Of a DNA stretch of 11,347 nt, positions 6,145 through 11,347 are shown in pieces (the first letter of the stretch is position 1; every line of letters starts with the position of its first letter). The notes beneath the pieces are model-generated. The model was given only the letters and a program-made list of their open reading frames with translations. It searched no databases and was not told where the DNA came from. The stretch covers positions 1-11,347 of the forward strand of contig CALWXI010000085.1 in the NCBI GenBank assembly GCA_944385455.1. The letters are read 5' to 3'. A program made the position numbers and the translations under genes. This stretch comes from an uncultured Oscillospiraceae bacterium. GTDB lineage: Bacteria; Bacillota; Clostridia; Oscillospirales; Oscillospiraceae.

Positions 6145-7204
6145 ATCCGCCCGCTCCCTTGCCCCTCCTTCCAACTGCGACCCGCTGCGCTGGGCTCCGG
6201 TTTGGGTCCGCCGCTGCGGGAAGAGGCGTCAGCACCACGCCGGAACCGTCCCATGGCGCCGCTTTCACATCCACCCAGTTCTGCAGGCCCAGCACGGCCT
6301 TCCGCCAGACGTCCAGGCTGTCAAAGTATTTGTTGGAGCGGATGAACTGCTCCAGCTCGGCATATTCCAGGAGGATGGCGGTCCCGGTCACCTCCATCTT
6401 CACCTTCCGGCCAAGGGTCTTGGGATAGACATGCCTTTCCTGTTCGCCGCTGCCGTCGGTATAGGTGCAAAAGCGCTTCGTCATCTCAATGGTGTCCACC
6501 AGTGAGAGCAGATACAAAAGCGGCTCGCCCAGGCCGATGGGGCGGAAATGGTCCGCGTCGATCTCGGAGAGGGGAGAGGACCGGCGGCCCTCCTGCTTCC
6601 AGATGTTGTGCTCCATGATCCGCCAGCAGACGTCCTGGTAGAAGGGCAGGCGGTCCGTGCCGCCGGAGGCGGCGCGCCAAAGCCGCTCATAGAGCACACA
6701 GCCGCCCAGGATGCCGTGGTCCCCCACCTCTTCGCCGCCGGTGCTGTGCTGCTGATACCGCTCCTGGTAATAGGCTTCATACAGCTGCCGGGAGTAGCGG
6801 CTTTCACAGTAGTGGTCGCCGAAGATGGGATGCTCCAGCTCCAGAGCGTCCAGAGTGGAGGCGGAGCGGTAGTCGGGGGCGATGAAATACCCGAAGTCAT
6901 GATAGAGGCATACCGTCAGCCAGGTCTGGAGGAAGGAGGAGGGACAGACGGAACGGATGCGCTGCTCCAGGTCGCAGAAGGGGGCCAGAACGATGCCCAG
7001 ACCGAAGGAGAACAGCACATGCTTGACCCGGAAGTCGTACCGGGACAGGGTCTCCTGAAAGGGGAGCGACACCTTGTTGCCGTGGTCCGCCAGGATGCGG
7101 TTGATGTACTGGATGCTCAGCTTTCGGTTGTTCACCGTACCCGAGATGGGAGGCAGGTCCAGCTCCGTCAGGCGGCGGTCGATGGCGTCCATCAGATGTT
7201 CCAT
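6143..7204 (-). CDS. HD-domain protein, putative metal-dependent phosphohydrolase
   Basis: The 353-residue cytoplasmic product has no signal peptide or membrane segment. It shows the ordered residues of the HD superfamily: His62 (KHVLFSFG), His102-Asp103 (CLYHDFGYF), His163 (DHGILGG), His199 (MEHNIW) and Asp237 (SLVDTIE). These residues usually bind one or two metal ions and hydrolyse phosphomonoesters, nucleotides or cyclic dinucleotides. It lacks the HD-GYP signature and any linked sensor, synthetase or TGS domain, so the substrate is not deducible. The C-terminal 20 or so residues are basic and low in complexity. The start at 7204 is set by GGAGGA 6 bases upstream; the open frame continues further upstream but runs back over a terminator and a promoter. 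It is a single gene, convergent with tRNA-Leu. Confidence 0.7.
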   Translation of the reverse strand: MEHLMDAIDRRLTELDLPPISGTVNNRKLSIQYINRILADHGNKVSLPFQETLSRYDFRVKHVLFSFGLGIVLAPFCDLEQRIRSVCPSSFLQTWLTVCLYHDFGYFIAPDYRSASTLDALELEHPIFGDHYCESRYSRQLYEAYYQERYQQHSTGGEEVGDHGILGGCVLYERLWRAASGGTDRLPFYQDVCWRIMEHNIWKQEGRRSSPLSEIDADHFRPIGLGEPLLYLLSLVDTIEMTKRFCTYTDGSGEQERHVYPKTLGRKVKMEVTGTAILLEYAELEQFIRSNKYFDSLDVWRKAVLGLQNWVDVKAAPWDGSGVVLTPLPAAADPNRSPAQRVAVGRRGKGAGG

Positions 7205-7237
7205 GGCAGTTCCTCCCATACTTCGGCATGATATTCC

Positions 7238-7266
7238 ATGATAGCACGGTTCCTGCCTGTTTCCAA
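7238..7266 (-). promoter_or_regulatory. Promoter of the HD-domain gene
   Basis: On the minus strand TTGGAA (7261-7266), a 17-bp spacer and TATCAT (7238-7243) form a sigma-A promoter with an extended -10 TG (7245-7246). It begins 13 bases beyond the terminator of the preceding gene, so the HD gene is transcribed alone, with a leader of roughly 27 bases. Confidence 0.7.
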
Positions 7267-7279
7267 CTGCAGGAGACGT

Positions 7280-7315
7280 AAAAAAACGGGTCCGGTCCTT
7301 TTCAGGGACCGGACC
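7280..7315 (-). terminator. Second intrinsic terminator after the SLH gene
   Basis: Perfect 10-bp arms GGTCCGGTCC and GGACCGGACC (7289-7298, 7306-7315) enclose a 7-base loop. On the minus strand they are followed, after CG, by seven T (the A-run 7280-7286 on the plus strand). Confidence 0.92.
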
Positions 7316-7357
7316 TGCGAGATTGTTCTGCCGGAGGGGCATCCCGGCCATGGGGAC

Positions 7358-7391
7358 AAAAGGGGGCGGACAGCGCAAAATGTCCGCCCCC
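7358..7391 (-). terminator. First terminator-like hairpin after the SLH gene
   Basis: Perfect 11-bp arms GGGGGCGGACA and TGTCCGCCCCC (7362-7372, 7381-7391) enclose an 8-base loop, 9 bases after the SLH stop codon. On the minus strand only TTTT follows, so on its own it is a weaker terminator or an mRNA 3'-end stabiliser; the stronger one lies 43 bases further on. Confidence 0.7.
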
Positions 7392-7400
7392 TGGAGGATC

Positions 7401-10400
7401 TCAGCCCTGGTAGTTGCGCATGCGCCAGACGATGGTGGCCACATGGCCCCGGGTGAGGGTGTTGTTGGGCTTGAAGGTGCTGGTGCCGTTTTCGAAGTAG
7501 CCTTCCACGATGCCCGCGGCATTGAGGGCCTGGACATAGACGTCGGAGGTGTCGGTGAAAGGCTTGGCGGAGGGCAGGTTGGTGATGCTGAGCTTCATGG
7601 CCTTGGCCGCCAGCTGGGATACCTGGAGGCGGGTGATGGTGCCGGTGAGGTTCACGCTGCCGGTGACCAGACCGTCGGCCCTGGCCCGGGCCAGATAGCC
7701 GCTGAAGACATTGCTGGAGTCGGTGGGAGCCTGCTCGGAATAGCCCGCGGCCAGCATGATGAGCTTGAGCGCCGCGCCGTAGGTGATGCTGTTGTTGGGA
7801 CGGAAGCTGGCGTCGGAGTAGCCGTCGATGACGCCGGCGTCGGAAAGCTCCGTCACGTACTTGTAGCACCAGGTGGAGGAGGTGACGTCGGTAAAGCGTC
7901 TGACGGTGTTCACCACACCCAGGGAGAAGACACCGGAGGCAATGGCGTCGCCGGCGCTGTTATAGGCCACATAGGGGATCTCCACAGGGCCGGTATAGCC
8001 GCTGGTGGGAACGAATTTCAGCTGGCTGATCAGCTGGGTGCCGCTGTTGTAGCCGTAGCGGGTGGAGGTGTCGGCCTTGTAGCTGACATATCCGCCGCTG
8101 ATGTTCACCGTGCCCACGCTGGCGTCAGGCAGCTTCAGAAGCTGGATGGAGGCCAGAGGGGAGCCGGTGGCGGAGTACACCGCGTTGTAGATGTTGGAGG
8201 CGGGGAAGGTGACGGAGGAGTTCTTGGGAGTGACGCCGTAGACCTCGGAGACCGTGCTCCTGGTAACGCTGATGAGGATGCTGCCCACCACCGTGCGGCT
8301 TCCGCTGCCGTAGGCCACGAAGGGAATGGTGGCGCAGTAGTTGGAGCCGGAGGGGATGTACGTCAGCTCCGTCAGCTTGCGCTGACTGGAGGAGGCGTCC
8401 AGATAATAGGCGTTATCGGAGATGTTGGAGGAGGTGAGCTGCTGGCGGCCGCTTCCGTAGTAATTGTAATACAGAGAGCCTGTGGAGGGAGGAGTGAGGA
8501 ACTTCACGTACTGGAAGGTGCTGGTGTCGCCGTGCTGGGACCGGTAGAGCCGGGCAAAGTCATAGGCGTTGATCTGCACGGCGGTGCCGGTGGTGACGGC
8601 ATAGCGCACGCTGCCGAAGCCGATGCTGCCGGCGGCGGTGGTCTCGGAGGTGATGGTCAGGGTGCCGTCCACATACTTGTCCTCGTCGAAGGAGACCCGG
8701 AAGTCCATGGTGACGGTGCCCTCGAAATCGTCGTCGGCCACGAAGGTCAGCTCATCCAGAGGATAGTCGCCGTACTCGCTGTCGCTGTAATAGAACACGG
8801 CGTTGGAAAATCCGGAGCGGGAGAACTCCTCCTCGTCCCGTCCGCCGTAGTCATAGTACATGACGCCGTTGGAGGCCTTGAGGGAGCTGTCGGGGGAGAA
8901 GGTGACGTACCGGGGCGTGCCGGAGTACTCCTCCCGGAAGAAGTCGTAGAAGTCGTAGCGGTCGAACGCCACCTCCTCGCCGGGAAGGACGGTGTACTGG
9001 AGGTCTCCCTTGTCGGAGGAGGTGCTGCTGTCCACGTCGCCGATGAGGATCTTCAAAACGCCGGAGACGTCCTCATACTCGCCGTAGGCGATGAAGTCCA
9101 GCGTGACGATGGCGCCGTCGGCATCGTCGTCGGCCACAAAGGTCAGATCGTCGATGTCATAGTCGCCGTCCCGGTAATAGAATTCGTAGTCCTCCAGATC
9201 GGAGCGGGAGAACTCCTCCTCATGGCGGCCCTCGTAGTCATAGTACAGAATGCCGTTGGAGGATTTCAGGGAGCTGTCCGCCTCAAAGACCACATACTGG
9301 AAGGAATCGTCCCCGTCGAACTCGTCGTCGAAAAAGTCGTCAAAGTCCCGGCGGTCGAAGGACACGGTCCTGCCGGGATCCACCTCGTAGGTGATGTCCG
9401 CCCGGGTGGCGGAGGAGCCGGACTTCCCGATCTCAATGGTCAGCGTGCCGTCCACATATTCGTCGTCGCCGTAGAGGGTGAAGTCCAGGGTGACGGTCTT
9501 GCCGTCGGCGTCCTTGCCGGCCACGAAGGTCAGGCTGTCGATGAGATAGTCGTCGGACTTGTAGTAGAACTCATAGTCCTCCAGGTCGGAGCGGGAGAGC
9601 TCCTCCTCGTACCGGGTGCCGTAGTCGTGGTACAGGATGCCGTTGGAGGATTTCAGGGAGCTGTCGGCATAGAACACCGCGTAGCGGAAGGTATCGTCCC
9701 GGTCCCAGACATCGTCGAAGATCTCCTTGAAGTCCGCCCGGTCAAAGCTCAGGGACTCGCCGGCTTTCACCTCGTAGGTCAGGTCGGAGCTGCTGGAGGT
9801 GGAGGCGGTGTACAGGGCATAATAGGTGGTGTTGGAGCTGAGGGAGGTGTTGGCCACCTGGGAGGAGCTCCGGTAGGACTGATTGGTGTACAGGCCGGCG
9901 GAGCCGGGATAGGTGGTGGTCCAGCCCTTGAAGGTGTACTTCCGGCCGCCGGAGGAGGCCTTGGCGGGCGTGCCGGGGTTGGCGGGCGTGCCGCCCCGGG
10001 TGATGGTCTGGGTGCGGTAAGTAGACGTGCCGTTGATGAACGTCACGGTGATGGTGTTGCTGATGCCCACGGAATAGCCGCAGGTGTCGCACTTGCCGTC
10101 GTTGTTGGTGTCCACATGGCCGCCCAGATTGTCCCGATAGCCGCATACCGTGCACTGATCCCAGTGGTTGGAGGAATCGGACTTCATGACGCCGGAGTAG
10201 TTGTGGGCTTCATGGGTGGTTTGGGCGCCGCAGTCGGTGCACTTTTTCCAGTGTGAGGAGGCATCCGTCTCGTAGGCGGCGGCCCAGCTGTGGCTGGCCT
10301 CCTGTGTGCCGGGGCAGCCGCTGGTCAGGCATACCCGCTGGTGCTTGCTCTCATCCAGCTTGGTCCAGGCGCCCCAGTTGTTGTGGCCGCAGTCCGCGGC

Positions 10401-10481
10401 CAGGGCGGCGGGCATCACGCCGGCCGTCATGATCAGCGCCAGAACGAACGCCGGCAGCTTTCTCGACCAAAATCCTTTCAT
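7401..10481 (-). CDS. Secreted S-layer-homology (SLH) surface protein with tandem acidic repeats
   Basis: The 1026-residue product is predicted to be exported and held to the cell wall by SLH domains, which bind secondary wall polymers. In order: signal peptide (1-29, ending AALAAD); Cys/His-rich region (31-135) with pairs C51/C56, C81/C84, C110/C113, C131/C134 and a DTNNDGKCD calcium-loop-like motif at 124-132; an InlB B/Listeria-Bacteroides-type repeat (about 144-225, VTFINGT...FKGW); five tandem repeats (233-361, 362-490, 493-623, 624-743, 744-861); and three SLH domains (862-1026; RFTDV..., YSDASFRPNNSITYG, FKPNNTLTRGHVATIVWRM). Repeats 1-3 are very acidic and close in sequence; 4-5 are divergent and Ser/Tyr-rich. 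The start is fixed by GGAGGG 6 bases before the ATG at 10481. Which ligand or partner it binds is unknown. Two hairpins end the transcript. Confidence 0.9.
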   Translation of the reverse strand: MKGFWSRKLPAFVLALIMTAGVMPAALAADCGHNNWGAWTKLDESKHQRVCLTSGCPGTQEASHSWAAAYETDASSHWKKCTDCGAQTTHEAHNYSGVMKSDSSNHWDQCTVCGYRDNLGGHVDTNNDGKCDTCGYSVGISNTITVTFINGTSTYRTQTITRGGTPANPGTPAKASSGGRKYTFKGWTTTYPGSAGLYTNQSYRSSSQVANTSLSSNTTYYALYTASTSSSSDLTYEVKAGESLSFDRADFKEIFDDVWDRDDTFRYAVFYADSSLKSSNGILYHDYGTRYEEELSRSDLEDYEFYYKSDDYLIDSLTFVAGKDADGKTVTLDFTLYGDDEYVDGTLTIEIGKSGSSATRADITYEVDPGRTVSFDRRDFDDFFDDEFDGDDSFQYVVFEADSSLKSSNGILYYDYEGRHEEEFSRSDLEDYEFYYRDGDYDIDDLTFVADDDADGAIVTLDFIAYGEYEDVSGVLKILIGDVDSSTSSDKGDLQYTVLPGEEVAFDRYDFYDFFREEYSGTPRYVTFSPDSSLKASNGVMYYDYGGRDEEEFSRSGFSNAVFYYSDSEYGDYPLDELTFVADDDFEGTVTMDFRVSFDEDKYVDGTLTITSETTAAGSIGFGSVRYAVTTGTAVQINAYDFARLYRSQHGDTSTFQYVKFLTPPSTGSLYYNYYGSGRQQLTSSNISDNAYYLDASSSQRKLTELTYIPSGSNYCATIPFVAYGSGSRTVVGSILISVTRSTVSEVYGVTPKNSSVTFPASNIYNAVYSATGSPLASIQLLKLPDASVGTVNISGGYVSYKADTSTRYGYNSGTQLISQLKFVPTSGYTGPVEIPYVAYNSAGDAIASGVFSLGVVNTVRRFTDVTSSTWCYKYVTELSDAGVIDGYSDASFRPNNSITYGAALKLIMLAAGYSEQAPTDSSNVFSGYLARARADGLVTGSVNLTGTITRLQVSQLAAKAMKLSITNLPSAKPFTDTSDVYVQALNAAGIVEGYFENGTSTFKPNNTLTRGHVATIVWRMRNYQG
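7899..9785 (-). repeat. Five tandem repeats inside the SLH gene (387-bp period for units 1-4)
   Basis: The conserved G in the S-N-G-I-L-Y type motif is at residues 281, 410, 539, 668 and 790, so four units sit exactly 129 codons (387 bp) apart and the fifth 122 codons on. Each unit reads: (D/S)-x-x-Y-x-V start, an F-D-R-x-D-F element, an L-x-x-x-N-G-x-x-Y-x-D-Y element, an L-T-(F/Y)-(V/I) strand and a D-G-T/S-L-x-I end. Units 1 and 2 share long near-identical DNA stretches (for example near 9252 and 9639). They resemble bacterial cadherin-like beta-sandwich repeats; that assignment is tentative. Confidence 0.85.
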
Positions 10482-10485
10482 ACAC

Positions 10486-10493
10486 GACCCTCC
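10486..10493 (-). promoter_or_regulatory. Ribosome binding site deciding the SLH start at 10481
   Basis: On the minus strand GGAGGG ends 6 bases before the ATG at 10481, directly ahead of the signal peptide. The in-frame ATG at 10562 lies upstream of the likely -10 box and has no such site. Confidence 0.75.
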
Positions 10494-10544
10494 ATTTGAC
10501 AGATTGCACGGTGCATAGCGGTGCTTTTTTGGACTCTTTCTAGT

Positions 10545-10588
10545 AACATAGCTGAAAAACATGAAATAATCATGAACAAACTATGAAC
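10545..10588 (-). promoter_or_regulatory. Activator-type promoter with three 11-bp-phased direct repeats
   Basis: On the minus strand three hexamers GTTCAT, GTTCAT, TTTCAT (10583-10588, 10572-10577, 10561-10566) recur every 11 bp, one helical turn. After a further 10 bases comes a -10-like TATGTT (10545-10550). No -35 consensus exists where one is expected (ATGATT). Tandem 11-bp repeats replacing the -35, about 10 bp from the -10, are the arrangement of PhoB/OmpR-family response-regulator sites. This would drive the SLH gene; its identity is inference. Confidence 0.5.
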
Positions 10589-10622
10589 AAGCAGAGATTG
10601 CCAGAAAAAAGTGAGGTTTTTC

Positions 10623-10651
10623 TTTACAAGCGGGCAGTATTTCGGTATAAT
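10623..10651 (+). promoter_or_regulatory. Promoter of prfB
   Basis: TTTACA (10623-10628), a 17-bp spacer and a perfect TATAAT (10646-10651) precede prfB; transcription should begin near 10658, about 34 bases before the ATG. Confidence 0.85.
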
Positions 10652-10691
10652 ATTACAGCTTATGAAAACTTGAGAAACGGAGAACGACGCC

Positions 10692-11347
10692 ATGGCTTTG
10701 ATCGAATACGACGCGTACAAGCAGAAGCTGCGGGACCTGGGGCCGGAGCTGGAGAAGCTCTCCGCCGCTCTGGACGTGGAGAGCGCCCGGCAGGAGGCCC
10801 GGCGTCTGGAGGACGAGACGGCCCAGGACGGGTTCTGGAACGATCTGGAACGGTCCCAGAAGGTGCAGATGCGCCTCAAGCAGCTGCAGAACAAGGTGGC
10901 CCGGCAGGAGAAGCTGGTTTCTGCCTGGGAGGACCTCACCGCCCTTTGCGAGATGGGCCGGGAGGCAGACGACGAGGAGCTGCTGGCGGAGCTCAAGACG
11001 GAGTACGCCGCCCTGGAGGAGAAGGTGGAGGAGACCCGGATGACCACCCTGCTCTCCGGCGAGTACGACAGCTCCAACGCCATTTTGCAGTTCCACGCCG
11101 GCGCCGGCGGCACCGAGGCCCAGGACTGGGCCCAGATGCTCTACCGGATGTACACCCGCTGGGTGGAGCGCCACGGCTTCACATACAAGATCCTGGACTA
11201 TGAGGACGGCGACGAGGCCGGCATCAAGTCCGCCGCCATCTCCATCGAGGGCGAGAACGCCTACGGCCTTTTGAAGAGCGAGAACGGCGTGCACCGGCTG
11301 GTGCGGGTGTCTCCCTTTGACGCCAACGCCCGGCGGCAGACCTCCTT
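10692..11347 (+). CDS. prfB: Peptide chain release factor 2 (3' end outside window)
   Basis: RF2 recognises UAA and UGA stop codons in the ribosomal A site and triggers hydrolysis of the peptidyl-tRNA. The visible 218 residues are the N-terminal coiled-coil-rich domain (1-115) with the FWND motif at 48-51, then the start of the core domain with FHAGAGGTEAQDWAQMLYRM (134-153) and SENGVHRLVRVSPFDANARR (196-215). The TEAQDW motif and FWND-type start mark RF2 rather than RF1. The SPF-type anticodon-recognition site and GGQ catalytic loop lie beyond the window edge. The start is set by GGAG 9 bases upstream. The frame is open from the ATG with no in-frame UGA near codon 26, so the classic +1 autoregulatory frameshift is absent here; the CTG-GAC at codons 27-28 stands at the place of the usual CTT-TGA-C. 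Confidence 0.95.
   Translation, partial: MALIEYDAYKQKLRDLGPELEKLSAALDVESARQEARRLEDETAQDGFWNDLERSQKVQMRLKQLQNKVARQEKLVSAWEDLTALCEMGREADDEELLAELKTEYAALEEKVEETRMTTLLSGEYDSSNAILQFHAGAGGTEAQDWAQMLYRMYTRWVERHGFTYKILDYEDGDEAGIKSAAISIEGENAYGLLKSENGVHRLVRVSPFDANARRQTS

Noticed and set aside
4982..6505. A 507-codon plus-strand frame running through the kinase gene and tRNA-Leu
   Set aside because: It reads straight through a tRNA gene and its terminator, so it is an artefact of base composition.
7205..7537. Longer N-terminus for the HD-domain protein from 7537
   Set aside because: The added 111 residues are low-complexity, antisense-like, and would cross two terminators, the HD promoter and the end of the SLH gene.
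7323..10256. A 977-codon open frame on the plus strand opposite the SLH gene
   Set aside because: It mirrors the codon bias of the SLH gene, its product is a monotonous Gly/Val/Ala-rich sequence without domains, and it has no ribosome site. The minus-strand frame encodes a signal peptide, repeats and SLH domains.

Overview
The window looks like chromosomal DNA from a high-GC, Gram-positive anaerobe of the class Clostridia, most likely Oscillospiraceae in the Flavonifractor/Lawsonibacter/Oscillibacter neighbourhood. This placement is inference, from strong G/C third-position bias, good AGGAGG-type ribosome sites, sigma-A promoters, an S-layer-homology (SLH) surface protein, a DUF3842 gene and a secreted stalk-domain protein. 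I see no phage, transposase, CRISPR or classical defence genes. The window mixes housekeeping genes with cell-envelope genes, and most genes are single transcription units with their own promoter or terminator.

Left end (1-1816, + strand): the 3' part of a DUF3842 gene, then a TypA/BipA ribosome-associated GTPase reading frame that has lost its whole N-terminal GTPase domain. TypA homology begins within about 30 bases of the DUF3842 stop codon. This is either a real deletion or an assembly join, and it is the oddest structure in the window. A strong intrinsic terminator follows typA.

Envelope pair (1877-4943): a secreted stalk-domain protein (+) converges on a large secreted serine hydrolase of the beta-lactamase/penicillin-binding class C family (-). 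They share a bidirectional terminator. The hydrolase promoter carries a perfect MerR-family-type dyad between its -35 and -10 elements, laid out like metal-responsive MerR/CueR operators, although no MerR gene lies in the window.

Middle (5042-7204): a pyridoxal/pyridoxamine kinase (-) and a tRNA-Leu(UAG) gene (+) are divergent, with back-to-back promoters whose -35 boxes overlap. The tRNA has a 14-bp perfect-stem terminator, and it meets head-on an HD-domain protein gene (-) whose stop codon touches a second, overlapping palindrome.

Right end (7280-11347): a 1026-residue secreted SLH protein (-) has Cys/His-rich N-terminal repeats, a Listeria-Bacteroides-type (InlB B) repeat, five tandem acidic ~129-residue repeats and three SLH domains. 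It ends at two tandem terminators. Its start region holds three direct repeats spaced exactly 11 bp apart, placed where a PhoB/OmpR-family activator would bind. Divergent from it is prfB (release factor 2), cut by the window edge, with a near-consensus promoter and without the usual in-frame UGA frameshift site.
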